Of a DNA stretch of 45,105 nt, positions 1 to 9,857 are shown piece after piece. The translations under genes and the position numbers were made by a program. Each line of letters starts with the position of its first letter. Positions within the stretch are counted from its first letter, which is position 1. The stretch comes from Variovorax paradoxus (GTDB taxonomy: Bacteria; Pseudomonadota; Gammaproteobacteria; Burkholderiales; Burkholderiaceae_C). Below the pieces are notes generated by a model. The model was not told the origin of the DNA. It ran no database searches and saw only the letters and a program-made list of their open reading frames with translations. The stretch lies in assembly GCF_018614915.1 (NCBI RefSeq), contig NZ_JAGGNU010000052.1, positions 151,480-196,584 on the forward strand, given 5' to 3'.

Positions 1-22
1 CCGAGCGTGGGGGCCGACATGA
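1..22 (+). CDS. possible 3' end of a response regulator gene (partial)
   Basis: The window opens inside whatever precedes the sensor kinase. One frame (2-22) reads a few residues and ends in a TGA that overlaps the kinase ATG as ATGA, the usual coupling in regulator-kinase pairs. Too little is present to see any regulator motif. The upstream gene could instead end before base 1. Confidence 0.3.
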
Positions 23-1332
23 AGTCTCTTCGCGCACGTCTTCTGTGGTTTCTTCTGGCGGCCATCGTGCTCGCCGCCGGCACCCAGGCCTTCGTGGCCT
101 ACCGCACGGTGCTGAAGGAGGCCGACGAGATCTTCGACTACCACATGCAGCAGATGGCCTTCTCGCTGCGCGCCGGCCTGCCGCCCAGCGCGGCCGTCGG
201 CGGGCTCGGCGGCGGCGAGGAGAACTTCGAGTTCGTCGTGCAGGTATGGACGGCCGACGGCGAGCGCATCTTCGAATCGGCCGCGCGTGCCGCACTGCCG
301 CAGCGCGCGGTGCTGGGGTTTTCGAACGTGCAGGCGCGCGGCACCACCTACCGCGTGTTCTCGATCCAGAGCGCCGGGCTGGTGATCCAGGTGGCGCAGG
401 ACATGGCGGCGCGCCGCAACATGGCGGGCACGCTGGCGCTGCGCACCGTCGGGCCGATCGCCCTGGCAGCGCCCCTGCTGATGCTGGTGGTGTGGTGGGT
501 GGTGAGCCGCTCGCTGGCGCCGGTGGCGCGCGTGCGCGGCCAGGTCGCCTCGCGACAGGCGGACGACTTGTCTCCAGTCAGCGAAAGCGGCTTGCCGGAA
601 GAAGTGCGTCCCCTGGTGCACGAGCTCAACCTGCTGTTCGATCGCGTGCGCCGGGCCTTCGAGGCGCAGAAGCATTTCGTGGCCGATGCGGCGCACGAGC
701 TGCGCTCGCCGCTGGCGGCCTTGAAGCTCCAGGTGCAAAGCCTGCAGCGCGCCCCCGACGATGCCGCGCGCGAACTCGCCGTCGGCCGGTTGGCGGCCGG
801 CATCGACCGCGCGACCCGGCTGGTCGAACAGATGCTGGCGCTGGCGCGGCACGAAGCCAGCGCCGCGGCCGGCGCCGGGGCGGAGCCGGTGGACCTGCGG
901 GAGATCGCGCGGCTCGCGATCTCCGACGCCATCGCCGCCGCGCAGGCGCGCCGGATCGACATCGGCTTGGCCCGCGCGGACGCCGTCCGGGTGCGCGGCC
1001 AGGCCGAGGCCTTGCGTACGCTGCTGCGCAACCTGCTGGACAACGCCGTGAAGTACACGCCCGAGGGCGGCCGCGTCGACATCGGCATCGGGGCCGCGGC
1101 CGGAGGCGTGGAGCTCAGCGTGGAAGACAGCGGTCCGGGCCTTCCGGCCGAAGAGCGCGCACGCGTGCTCGACCGCTTCTATCGCTCGGGCGAGCCGCAG
1201 GCGCCGGGCAGCGGCCTCGGCCTTGCGATCGTGAAGTCGATCGCCGACCTGCACGGCGCGACGCTTTTCCTCGACCGATCCGAAAGCCTGGGCGGGCTGC
1301 GCGTGAGAGTGCTTTTTCCGCCAACTGTTTAA
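19..1332 (+). CDS. two-component sensor histidine kinase (QseC/TctE-like)
   Basis: This is an inner-membrane sensor kinase of about 437 residues that should autophosphorylate and pass phosphate to a partner OmpR-type regulator, probably encoded just upstream. An N-terminal membrane segment (about residues 8-28) and a second (about 145-163) flank a periplasmic sensor loop of about 110 residues. A short HAMP-like linker follows. The H-box AHELRSPL carries the phosphorylated His at about residue 226. The ATPase domain shows the N-box (LLDNAVKYTP), G1 (EDSGPG), F-box (DRFYRSG) and G2 (GSGLGLAI). The ATG at 19 is preferred over the in-frame GTG at 7 because it directly precedes the hydrophobic segment and may overlap an upstream stop. 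A DegP-type protease follows 70 bp downstream, which hints at an envelope-stress role. The signal is unknown. Confidence 0.93.
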   Translation: MKSLRARLLWFLLAAIVLAAGTQAFVAYRTVLKEADEIFDYHMQQMAFSLRAGLPPSAAVGGLGGGEENFEFVVQVWTADGERIFESAARAALPQRAVLGFSNVQARGTTYRVFSIQSAGLVIQVAQDMAARRNMAGTLALRTVGPIALAAPLLMLVVWWVVSRSLAPVARVRGQVASRQADDLSPVSESGLPEEVRPLVHELNLLFDRVRRAFEAQKHFVADAAHELRSPLAALKLQVQSLQRAPDDAARELAVGRLAAGIDRATRLVEQMLALARHEASAAAGAGAEPVDLREIARLAISDAIAAAQARRIDIGLARADAVRVRGQAEALRTLLRNLLDNAVKYTPEGGRVDIGIGAAAGGVELSVEDSGPGLPAEERARVLDRFYRSGEPQAPGSGLGLAIVKSIADLHGATLFLDRSESLGGLRVRVLFPPTV

Positions 1333-1402
1333 GGCGGGCCTAAGCGAGCGGAGCGACATTCCCTTCATCGTGTTTTCAACCGACACCTCGAAAGGAACTT
1401 CA

Positions 1403-2863
1403 ATGAACGTCCGTCTGAACTCGCCCCGTGCGCTCGTCGTTGCCCTCGCAGCCGCCGGCGCGATCGGCGCTGTCGGCGCGGGCGCCTACACCAGCGCCAG
1501 TGCCCTGGGGGCCGCCCCCGCCACGCCCGCCGTCGCGACCACGCCGCTGGTCACCATGCCCGACTTCTCGACCATCACCTCGCGCAATGGCCCCGCGGTG
1601 GTCAACATCAGCGTGACGGGGACCATGAAGACCTCGGCGGAAGGTCTTGCCGGCATGGATCCGGATGACCCGATGTTCGAGTTCTTCCGCCGCTTCCAGG
1701 GCCAGGCCGGTCCGCGCGGGCCCCAGCGCGAAATGCCGGTGCGCGGCCAGGGCTCGGGTTTCATCGTGAGCGCCGACGGCATCATTCTGACCAACGCGCA
1801 CGTGGTGAAGGATGCGAGCGAAGTGACGGTCAAGCTGACCGACCGGCGCGAGTTCCGCGCCAAGGTGCTGGGCTCCGACGCCAAGACCGATATCGCCGTG
1901 CTCAAGATCGATGCGAAGAACCTGCCGACCCTGGCACTGGGCAACACGAAGGACCTGAAGCCGGGCGAATGGGTGCTCGCGATCGGCTCGCCCTTCGGTT
2001 TCGAGAACACCGTGACGGCCGGCGTGGTGAGCGCCAAGGGCCGCTCGCTGCCAGATGACGGCTACGTGCCCTTCATCCAGACCGACGTGGCCATCAACCC
2101 CGGCAACTCGGGGGGTCCGCTCATGAATACGCGGGGCGAGGTGGTGGGCATCAATTCGCAGATCTACAGCCGCAGCGGCGGCTACCAGGGCGTGTCCTTC
2201 GCGATCCCGATCGACGTCGCGATCCAGGTGAAGGACCAGATTGTCGCTACCGGCAAGGCCAGCCATGCGCGGCTGGGCGTGGCGGTGCAGGAGGTGAACC
2301 AGACCTTCGCCGATTCGTTCAAGCTCGACAAGCCCGAGGGTGCACTGGTGTCGAACGTCGAAAAGGGCAGCCCGGCCGACCAGGCCGGCCTGCGCTCCGG
2401 CGATGTGATCCGCAAGGTCGACGGCCAGCCGATCGTCGCCTCGGGTGACCTGCCTGCGCTGATCGGCCAGAAGAAGCCCGGCAGCAAGATCACTCTCGAA
2501 GTCTGGCGCCAGGGCGCGCGCGAGGAGCTCAGCGCCAAGCTGGGCGACGCGAGCGAGAAGGCGAGCCAGGTGGCGAAGAACAACGAGCGCAGCGGCGGCG
2601 GCAAGCTCGGCCTGGCGCTCAGGCCCCTGCAGCCGCAGGAGAAGCGCGAAGCCGCGGTCGAGAGCGGCCTTCTGATCGAGGAGACGGGCGGTCCGGCGGC
2701 GCTCGCCGGCGTGCAGGCGGGCGACGTGCTGCTGGCCATCAACGGCACGCCAGCCAGGAGCGTCGAACAGGTGCGCGACGTGGTCAACAAGGCCGACAAA
2801 TCGATTGCGCTGCTGATCCAGCGCGACGGCGACCGGATCTTCGTTCCAGTGCGCATCGGCTGA
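1403..2863 (+). CDS. Do/DegP/MucD-family periplasmic serine protease
   Basis: This HtrA-family protease/chaperone degrades misfolded envelope proteins in the periplasm. The 486-residue protein has an N-terminal hydrophobic export signal (about residues 8-35). The trypsin-like domain carries the triad His133 (TNAHVV), Asp163 (KTDIAVL) and Ser236 (NPGNSGGP). Two PDZ domains follow (about 280-370 and 400-485), as in DegP and MucD. The ATG at 1403 is chosen because AAAGGAA lies just upstream; an in-frame ATG at 1370 has no comparable site and would spoil the signal peptide. It lies behind a sensor kinase on the same strand, so the kinase system may control it. The exact member (DegP, DegQ or MucD) cannot be fixed here. 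Confidence 0.95.
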   Translation: MNVRLNSPRALVVALAAAGAIGAVGAGAYTSASALGAAPATPAVATTPLVTMPDFSTITSRNGPAVVNISVTGTMKTSAEGLAGMDPDDPMFEFFRRFQGQAGPRGPQREMPVRGQGSGFIVSADGIILTNAHVVKDASEVTVKLTDRREFRAKVLGSDAKTDIAVLKIDAKNLPTLALGNTKDLKPGEWVLAIGSPFGFENTVTAGVVSAKGRSLPDDGYVPFIQTDVAINPGNSGGPLMNTRGEVVGINSQIYSRSGGYQGVSFAIPIDVAIQVKDQIVATGKASHARLGVAVQEVNQTFADSFKLDKPEGALVSNVEKGSPADQAGLRSGDVIRKVDGQPIVASGDLPALIGQKKPGSKITLEVWRQGAREELSAKLGDASEKASQVAKNNERSGGGKLGLALRPLQPQEKREAAVESGLLIEETGGPAALAGVQAGDVLLAINGTPARSVEQVRDVVNKADKSIALLIQRDGDRIFVPVRIG

Positions 2864-2959
2864 GCGGGCGTCCCATGCGCGACATCGTGCAAAAGTGCCT
2901 TGGCCCAGGATTAACAGCCTGTAACAATTGCCGAAATAACTGAAATAAGAGGTTTCCCT

Positions 2960-3286
2960 ATGGCGCTCCGCGATCTCGCCCTGACCGTGCTGGAACTGGA
3001 GCCCGATGAATTTCATTGGGTCCTGATGGAGGCAGTGCAGGCGGATTCCGAGGAGTGCCTGGTGTACCGGCCCGTCGACTCGTCGACCCAAGGCCTGCCC
3101 GACTATTCCGAGGCGCTGATCCAGGGCGCTTCGGCACTTCGCGTGCTGCAAGGGCTGGCGCCTTTCGGTCGTCCCGTGGTGCCCGCGGGTGACGGAGAAA
3201 TCGGCCCGCATCAGCCACGCGCGCCGGCGGCGCCTGCAAAGGCAGCGGACACCTGCATGTTCACCACCAACCATTCGATGCTGTAG
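2960..3286 (+). CDS. hypothetical protein (108 aa)
   Basis: A small reading frame that I do not recognise. It starts at an ATG with AAGAGG about 8 nt upstream (2946-2951), 96 bp behind the degP-like gene. The N-terminal half looks like a compact acidic domain (ALTVLELEPDEFHWVLMEAV). The C-terminal third is rich in Pro and Ala and may be disordered. There is no signal peptide or membrane segment, so it is probably cytosolic. It converges on xylB with a 14 bp gap. The good ribosome site and sensible composition suggest a real gene. Confidence 0.6.
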   Translation: MALRDLALTVLELEPDEFHWVLMEAVQADSEECLVYRPVDSSTQGLPDYSEALIQGASALRVLQGLAPFGRPVVPAGDGEIGPHQPRAPAAPAKAADTCMFTTNHSML

Positions 3287-3300
3287 GAGCTAGCGACCGG

Positions 3301-4758
3301 TCAGCCACGAAAAGCAGCGCGCAGGCCTGCGTACAAGGCCTTGAACCGCGCACGGCGCGCGCCGTAGAGATCTTCCTTCGACACCGCCGGCTCGAAGCGC
3401 TGCCGCACCGCGGGCCGCAGGCACACCCGGGCTTCGACGCCGCCGTCGGCCAGCCATGCGAGCCGCGCCGCACCAAGCGCACCGCCGGCTTCGCCGCCTT
3501 CGCACACCGCGAGCGGCACCTCGAGGATGTCGGCCAGGAGCTGGGCCCACCAGCTGCTGCGCGCCCCGCCGCCAACCAGCACCAGATCACCGGCCGGCCT
3601 GGCCAGCGTGTCCAGCCCGTCGCGCAGGCCGAAGCTCACGCCTTCCACTACCGCATAGGCGATCTCGGCCGGGCCGTGCGCATGCGTGAGGCCGAAGAGC
3701 ACGCCCTGCGCATCGGGATCGTTGTGCGGCGAACGCTCGCCGGACAGATAGGGCAGGAACAGCGGTGCGCGGCGGCGCGCTTCGCCGCCGAGCGTGGCGG
3801 CCGCGGCGAGCAGCGCCGCTTCGTCGCCGAGGCCGAAGCTGCGCGCCGCCCAGCTCACGGCGCTGGAGGCCGACAGCATCACCGACATCTGATGCCAGCG
3901 ATTCGGCAGCGCATGGCAGAAGGCATGCACGGCGGCCTCGGGCTTCGGGTCGAAGCGCTCGCCGCAGACGAAGATCACGCCCGAGGTCCCGAGCGAGACG
4001 AAGCCCTGTCCGGCATCGACGAGGCCCATGCCGACCGCGCTGGCCGCGTTGTCGCCGCCACCGCCCGCGATCGCGACGTCAGGCCCCAGGCCCCACCGCA
4101 GGGCGAGCTCGGGCCGGAGCCGTCCCGCTGCGGCGCTGCCTTCCACCAGCCGCGGCATCTGGGCGCGCGCGAGTCCGCAGGCAGTAAGCAGCTCGTCGGA
4201 CCAGTCGCGCGCCGCCACATCCAGCCACAGCGTGCCCGAGGCGTCCGACATGTCGCTCGCGAGTTCGCCGCTCAAGGCGAATCGCAGCCAGTCCTTGGGC
4301 AGCAGCACGCAGGCGATGCGCGCAAAGAGTTCGGGCTCGTGCTCGCGCATCCACAGGAGCTTGGGCGCAGTAAACCCCGGCATGGCGAGGTTGCCGGCGA
4401 TCGCGCCGAGGCGCGGCACGCGCATCGCCAGCGCCTCGCACTGGGCGGCGCTGCGGCCGTCGTTCCAGAGGATGGCCGGCCGCAGCACCTGGCCTTGCGC
4501 GTCCATCGTCACGGCGCCATGCATCTGGCCCGACAGGCCGATCGCACGTACGCAGGAGAGTGCAGCAGCGTGCTGCTGCTGCAGCTCGGCCATGACGGTC
4601 TCCAGCGCATCCCACCATTGCGCTGGCGATTGCTCCGACCACAGCGGTGCCGGCCGGCTGACGGTGAGCGGCGCTCTCGCCAGCGCGACGATGCGGTGGT
4701 CGCCAGCCAGAAGCAATGCCTTCAGCTCGGAAGTGCCGAGATCGAGTCCGAGATACAA
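3301..4758 (-). CDS. xylB: xylulokinase
   Basis: A FGGY-family carbohydrate kinase of 485 residues, the normal length. It phosphorylates D-xylulose to D-xylulose 5-phosphate for the pentose phosphate pathway. The N-terminal ATP-binding motif is GLDLGTSELK (residues 4-13). The substrate loop GLSGQMHG (74-81) is typical of xylulokinases. The GGGGDNAAS motif carries the catalytic Asp at about 236. The second ATP motif LVGGGARS lies near the C-terminus. It is the last gene of the polyol operon, 28 bp after the araC-like gene, so its substrate is probably xylulose made from D-arabinitol or xylitol by the upstream dehydrogenases. No xylose isomerase is nearby, which argues against a role in xylose degradation. 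Confidence 0.93.
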   Translation of the reverse strand: MYLGLDLGTSELKALLLAGDHRIVALARAPLTVSRPAPLWSEQSPAQWWDALETVMAELQQQHAAALSCVRAIGLSGQMHGAVTMDAQGQVLRPAILWNDGRSAAQCEALAMRVPRLGAIAGNLAMPGFTAPKLLWMREHEPELFARIACVLLPKDWLRFALSGELASDMSDASGTLWLDVAARDWSDELLTACGLARAQMPRLVEGSAAAGRLRPELALRWGLGPDVAIAGGGGDNAASAVGMGLVDAGQGFVSLGTSGVIFVCGERFDPKPEAAVHAFCHALPNRWHQMSVMLSASSAVSWAARSFGLGDEAALLAAAATLGGEARRRAPLFLPYLSGERSPHNDPDAQGVLFGLTHAHGPAEIAYAVVEGVSFGLRDGLDTLARPAGDLVLVGGGARSSWWAQLLADILEVPLAVCEGGEAGGALGAARLAWLADGGVEARVCLRPAVRQRFEPAVSKEDLYGARRARFKALYAGLRAAFRG

Positions 4759-4786
4759 GACGGATCCTTTGGCAATCGACTCTTCG

Positions 4787-5728
4787 TCACGCGCCGCTGC
4801 CGCCGAAGCGGTGGTCGCTCTGGCGCCGGAATTCGGTCGGCGTCATGCCCTTGATCTCCAGGAAGCGGCGGTTGAAGTTGGCCACGTTGTTGAAGCCGAC
4901 CTGATAGCAGATGTCGGTCACGTAATGGTCGGTCTGCATCAGCAGGTGGCAGGCGCTGTTGATGCGCACGCGGTTCACGAAGTCGGTGAAGCTGTTGCCG
5001 GTCGAGCGCTTGAAGAAGCGGCTGAAGCGGCTTTCGCTCATGCCCAGCTCGGCGGCGATCTCGGCCATCACGATAGGCTCCGCCAGGTTGGCCGTGATGC
5101 GGTTGACGATGATGTTGATCTGGTCGACCTCGGCATCGCCTTCCACGCCCTGCATCTGCACGTTGGAGAGCAGGCGGTAGTCGGTGCACTGGGCGAGGTC
5201 GGCCAGGTAGTCGCAGAAGAGGGCGAAGCGGCGCAGGCCGCGCGCTGCCTTGACGGCGTCCCAGTGCGCCAACGCGCTTTCCGCGAGGCCGAAGAACTCG
5301 ATGCCGTGGCGCGCGCGCTCGAGCAGCTGCAGCACCTCGCGCAGTTCGGTAATCTCGGCCGCCGCGCGCTCGATCGGCTCGTGCCGGAACTGGATCACGC
5401 GGTCGCGCCCGGCGGCGCCGCCCTCCGGCGCATCGAGCGAGATCCAGTTGTGCGGCAGCCGTGGCCCGCACAGCACCAGGTGGCCGGGCTGGAAGGGTCC
5501 GATCCAGTCGCCGATGAAGGCCTTGCCCGAGGTCTCGGTGATCAGGTGCAGCTCGTATTCTTCGTGGAAGTGCCAGCGCACCAGCGGGCTCGGGAAGCCG
5601 TGCGCCAGGCAGCGCACGAGGCCGGTTTCTTCGGGCGCCTCGTAGCCGAGCGAGGGCGAACGCGTGATGTCGCGTTCGAGCTCGGGCTCTCGATGGCGGG
5701 GCAGGTGGCGTTGGCGCACCGATGTCAC
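4787..5728 (-). CDS. AraC-family transcriptional regulator (MtlR-like)
   Basis: A 313-residue regulator with an N-terminal cupin-type sensor domain (HFHEEYELHLI near residue 53) and a C-terminal AraC DNA-binding domain with two helix-turn-helix units (about 215-310; MAEIAAELGMSESRFSRFFK and DICYQVGFNNVANFNRRFL). The start is a GTG preceded by AGAGGAAC at a good distance. It sits between the SDR (20 bp gap) and xylB (28 bp gap) on the same strand, so the operon encodes its own regulator. By analogy with Pseudomonas MtlR it is probably an activator responding to sugar alcohols. That role is inferred from position and family. Confidence 0.9.
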   Translation of the reverse strand: MTSVRQRHLPRHREPELERDITRSPSLGYEAPEETGLVRCLAHGFPSPLVRWHFHEEYELHLITETSGKAFIGDWIGPFQPGHLVLCGPRLPHNWISLDAPEGGAAGRDRVIQFRHEPIERAAAEITELREVLQLLERARHGIEFFGLAESALAHWDAVKAARGLRRFALFCDYLADLAQCTDYRLLSNVQMQGVEGDAEVDQINIIVNRITANLAEPIVMAEIAAELGMSESRFSRFFKRSTGNSFTDFVNRVRINSACHLLMQTDHYVTDICYQVGFNNVANFNRRFLEIKGMTPTEFRRQSDHRFGGSGA

Positions 5729-5748
5729 GGAACGGTTCCTCTCATGAC

Positions 5749-6549
5749 CTAACTCATGACGTTACCACCGTCGACATTGAGCGTCTGCGCCGTGATGTAG
5801 CGCGCCTCGTCGCTGGCCAGGAACACGGCGGCGCCGGCGATGTCGCCCGGCGTTCCCATGCGCCCGAGCGGCACCTCGAGGCCGACCTCGCGTTTCTTCT
5901 CGCCCGGTGGGCGCCCCTCGTACCTGGCGAACAGCGAGTCGACGTGGCCCCACATCGGCGTGTCGACCACGCCCGGCGCGATGGCGTTGACGCGGATGCC
6001 GTGCGGCGCCATCGCCAGCGCCGCGCTCTGCGTGTAGCTGATGACGGCGGCCTTGGTGGCGCAATAGTGGGAGACCAGCGCCTCGCCGCGACGGCCGGCC
6101 TGCGAGGCCATGTTGATGACGGATGCGCCCTGGACGCCGGCATCGACCATGTGCCTGAGCGTGCGCTGCATCACGAAGAACATGCCCTTCACGTTGACCG
6201 CGAACAGGCGATCGAAAGAGGCTTCGTCGCTCTCCAGCAGCGGTGCCATGTCGAAGACGGCGGCGTTGTTGACCAAGGTGTGCACCGGCCCGTTCGCGGC
6301 CTGCGCCGCATCGAGAAGATGGACCACCGCGGGCGTGTCGGTCACGTCCGCCGGCAGGTAGACCACGCGCTGCGGATGGCTGCGCTGGAGCCTCACCACG
6401 TCCATGGACGGTGCGGGCGCGCGGTCCACCAGCGTGCAGCGCGCGCCTTCGGCCAGGCAGGCCTCGGCGATCGCGAGCCCGATGCCGCCGCCGGCGCCGG
6501 TGACCAGCACGTGGCGTTGGGCAAGCCGGCCGCTCATGTTCCCGCTCAT
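5749..6549 (-). CDS. SDR-family polyol (sorbitol/L-iditol-type) dehydrogenase
   Basis: A classical short-chain dehydrogenase of 266 residues that probably oxidises a sugar alcohol such as D-sorbitol to D-fructose with NAD+. The cofactor motif TGAGGGIG lies at residues 17-24, NNAA at 94-97, and the catalytic residues are Ser149, Tyr162 and Lys166 (YCATK). The C-terminus NVDGGN and the VVDTPMW segment resemble SmoS-type sorbitol dehydrogenases. The ATG at 6549 is chosen because it overlaps the upstream stop as ATGA and has AAGGAG just before it; the second Met (6537) is an alternative. Substrate choice is inferred from family resemblance and the transporter genes upstream. Confidence 0.88.
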   Translation of the reverse strand: MSGNMSGRLAQRHVLVTGAGGGIGLAIAEACLAEGARCTLVDRAPAPSMDVVRLQRSHPQRVVYLPADVTDTPAVVHLLDAAQAANGPVHTLVNNAAVFDMAPLLESDEASFDRLFAVNVKGMFFVMQRTLRHMVDAGVQGASVINMASQAGRRGEALVSHYCATKAAVISYTQSAALAMAPHGIRVNAIAPGVVDTPMWGHVDSLFARYEGRPPGEKKREVGLEVPLGRMGTPGDIAGAAVFLASDEARYITAQTLNVDGGNVMS

Positions 6550-7964
6550 GTTCCTTCTCCTTCGATGAAATGCTGAACACGGTGGCCGGCGTGGCGCACC
6601 GCCTCGACCAGCCGCGCATCGCCAGCCGTGTCGCCCCACAGCACGCAGTCCGCGCACAGGGCGGCGACAGGGTCATCGGCGTCGCAGATCGCATGGGCTG
6701 CGGCCTCGTCCATGCCCTGGTCCTGGTAGGCGTAGGGCAGGGCGCCCCGGTGCCAGCGCTTCAGGAAGGCGAGGAATAGGGCCGGCAGCATCGCGACGCT
6801 CGCAATGCTCTCGCCTCGCGACAGGCGCTCGCGCACGGTCGGCGCGATGAAGCCGGGGATCTTCGAGAAGCCGTCCATCGCCACGCGCTGGTTGGTGTCG
6901 CGGATGGCCGGATTGCCGAAGCGCTCGAGCACCTGGTCGCGGTAGGCCGGCAGGTCGACCGGATTCGGCCGCCCAGGTGCTTGCAGGCAGGGAATGACGT
7001 CGTCCGTCACGTAGTCGTAGGCGATCTTGCGGATCAGCGCGTCCTGCGTGCCTTCGTGGATGAACTCCAGCCCGATCAGCGTTGCGGCCCAGGCGATGCA
7101 GCTGTGGCTCGCGTTGAGGATGCGGATCTTGGCTTCCTCGTAGGGCAGCACCGAGTCGACCAGCTGCACGCCGGCGCGCGCCCAATCGGGCCGGCCATTG
7201 GCGAAGTCGTCCTCGATCACCCACTGGATGAAGCTCTCGCCCATGACGGGCACGGCATCGTCCCAGCCGGTGGCAGCCCGCACGCGCTCGCGCAGCTCGG
7301 GCGGCGGCCTGGGCGTGATGCGATCGACCATCGCATTGGGGCAGCTCGTGTGGGTACGCACCCAGGCGAGCAGCTGCTGCTCGCCGGCACGCTCGATGAA
7401 TTCCAGCAGTCCCTTGCGAAAGCGCTCGCCGTTGTGGCGCAGGTTGTCGCAGTTGAGCAGCGTCACCGGGCCGGCATCCGCCGCGCGGCGCGCACGGAGC
7501 ATTGCGCAGACCGCGCCGTAGATCGTGCTGCCGGCCTGGCCGCGCTGCGCCAGCACCAGGTCCGAGGCGAGTTCGGCCGCGGTGAAGTCGAGCTGGTCCT
7601 TCGGGTCGAGGTAGTAGCCGGCCTCGGTGACGGTGAACGAGATGATCCTCGTGCGCGGATCGGCCCCGCGGGCGACCACGGTGCCCAGCGCGGCGTCGTG
7701 GTCGAGCACCTCGCGGATCGACTCGATGCGCTGGTAACGGTACTCGCCCGCGGGCGACACCGTCTCCAGCGTGTAGCGGCCGTCCTGCGCGCGCAGGGCG
7801 GCGAGCACCTCGGGCATGTCGGGCCTGAGGTTGGTGCCGACGATGGACCAGCGCGTGTCGCCGGCCTCGATCAGCTGCTGCAGGTAGGCCGCCTGGTGCG
7901 CACGATGAAAGGAGCCGAGGCCGAGATGCAGCACCACGAACTCGGACGGAATGGAAGATGGCAT
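6546..7964 (-). CDS. mannitol 2-dehydrogenase / D-arabinitol 4-dehydrogenase family protein
   Basis: A polyol-specific long-chain dehydrogenase of about 472 residues. These enzymes oxidise mannitol to fructose or D-arabinitol to D-xylulose with NAD+ and need no zinc. The N-terminal motif LGLGSFHRAHQA (residues 14-25) is the family cofactor region. The catalytic Lys-Asn-His set appears as K279, N284 and H287 with the expected spacing (KIRILNASH). The ATG at 7964 is preferred; an upstream in-frame TTG at 7988 would overlap the ATPase gene. The next gene starts within its stop codon (ATGA). Xylulokinase in the same operon favours a D-arabinitol or dual role, but sequence reading alone cannot separate mannitol from arabinitol. 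Confidence 0.9.
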   Translation of the reverse strand: MPSSIPSEFVVLHLGLGSFHRAHQAAYLQQLIEAGDTRWSIVGTNLRPDMPEVLAALRAQDGRYTLETVSPAGEYRYQRIESIREVLDHDAALGTVVARGADPRTRIISFTVTEAGYYLDPKDQLDFTAAELASDLVLAQRGQAGSTIYGAVCAMLRARRAADAGPVTLLNCDNLRHNGERFRKGLLEFIERAGEQQLLAWVRTHTSCPNAMVDRITPRPPPELRERVRAATGWDDAVPVMGESFIQWVIEDDFANGRPDWARAGVQLVDSVLPYEEAKIRILNASHSCIAWAATLIGLEFIHEGTQDALIRKIAYDYVTDDVIPCLQAPGRPNPVDLPAYRDQVLERFGNPAIRDTNQRVAMDGFSKIPGFIAPTVRERLSRGESIASVAMLPALFLAFLKRWHRGALPYAYQDQGMDEAAAHAICDADDPVAALCADCVLWGDTAGDARLVEAVRHAGHRVQHFIEGEGT

Positions 7965-7977
7965 GGCGCGATGGAGC

Positions 7978-9009
<1,032 letters not shown>

Positions 9010-9025
9010 GAGATGTCTCCGTTCT

Positions 9026-9847
9026 TTACTTGACGGCGCCGAAGGTCAGGCCCTGCACCAGTTGCTTTTGGCAGAACCAGCCGAAGACCACGATCGGCGC
9101 GATGGCCATCAGCGAGGCGGCCGAGAGCTTGGCCCAGAAGAGGCCTTCGGGGCTCGAATAGGAAGCGATGAGGACGGCGAGCGTGCCGGCCTTGGCGGAA
9201 CTGAGGTTGAGCGCCCAGAAGGCTTCGTTCCAGCTCAGCACCAGGCACAGCAGGCCGGTGGAGGCGAGGCCACCGACCGAGAGCGGCAGCACCACGTGGC
9301 GGAACTCGGTCCAGAGGTTGGCGCCGTCCATGCGTGCGGCTTCGAGGATCTCGTGCGGGATGTCCTTGTAGCTGCTGTAGAGCATCCAGACCATGATCGG
9401 CAGGTTGGACAGCGTGAAGACGATCGTGAGCGCCGTCAGCGAATCCAGCAGGCCGGCGGTCTGCGCGATCACGTAGATCGGCACCAGCGCGCCCACGGCC
9501 GGCATCATCTTGGTCGACAGCATCCACATCAGGATGTCGCGCGTGCGCTTGGTGCGGAAGAAGGCCATCGAGTAGGCGGCGGGCGCCGCGATCAGGAGGC
9601 CGATGATGGTGGAGCCGAGGCTGGTGATCAGCGAGTTGCGCGCGAACAGCACGTAGTCGCTGCGCCGCTGCACCTCTTCGAAGTTGCCGAGCGTGGGCTC
9701 GAACACGAAAAGCGGCGGCACGGCGATGGCCTGCAGCTCGGTCTTGAATGCGGTCAGCACCAGCCAGCCCAGCGGGAAGAACAGCAGCAGCGTGACCACC
9801 CACGCACCGGCGGCGCGCAAGGAAGTGAACAGAAAAGTGGATTGCAT
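9026..9847 (-). CDS. ABC transporter permease (MalG/SmoG-like)
   Basis: An inner-membrane permease of 273 residues from the carbohydrate uptake CUT1 family. About six membrane segments are visible, beginning with a long hydrophobic stretch at residues 13-35. The EAA loop that docks with the ATPase reads EAARMDGANLWTEFRHVVLP in the C-terminal half. The C-terminal end FCQKQLVQGLTFGAVK is typical for MalG-type subunits. It lies 10 bp after the MalF-like gene and 16 bp before the ATPase gene, so it forms the heterodimeric channel with those partners. Confidence 0.93.
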   Translation of the reverse strand: MQSTFLFTSLRAAGAWVVTLLLFFPLGWLVLTAFKTELQAIAVPPLFVFEPTLGNFEEVQRRSDYVLFARNSLITSLGSTIIGLLIAAPAAYSMAFFRTKRTRDILMWMLSTKMMPAVGALVPIYVIAQTAGLLDSLTALTIVFTLSNLPIMVWMLYSSYKDIPHEILEAARMDGANLWTEFRHVVLPLSVGGLASTGLLCLVLSWNEAFWALNLSSAKAGTLAVLIASYSSPEGLFWAKLSAASLMAIAPIVVFGWFCQKQLVQGLTFGAVK

Positions 9848-9857
9848 GCCGTGGCCC

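Noticed and set aside
1400..3274. A 624-codon minus-strand frame opposite the DegP-like gene
   Set aside because: The DegP frame has all catalytic motifs. The opposite frame is His/Arg/Asp-rich noise typical of high-GC DNA.
3676..4854. Plus-strand frames opposite xylB
   Set aside because: The xylulokinase frame is complete with its motifs; the opposite frames have low-complexity Arg/Ala/His composition.
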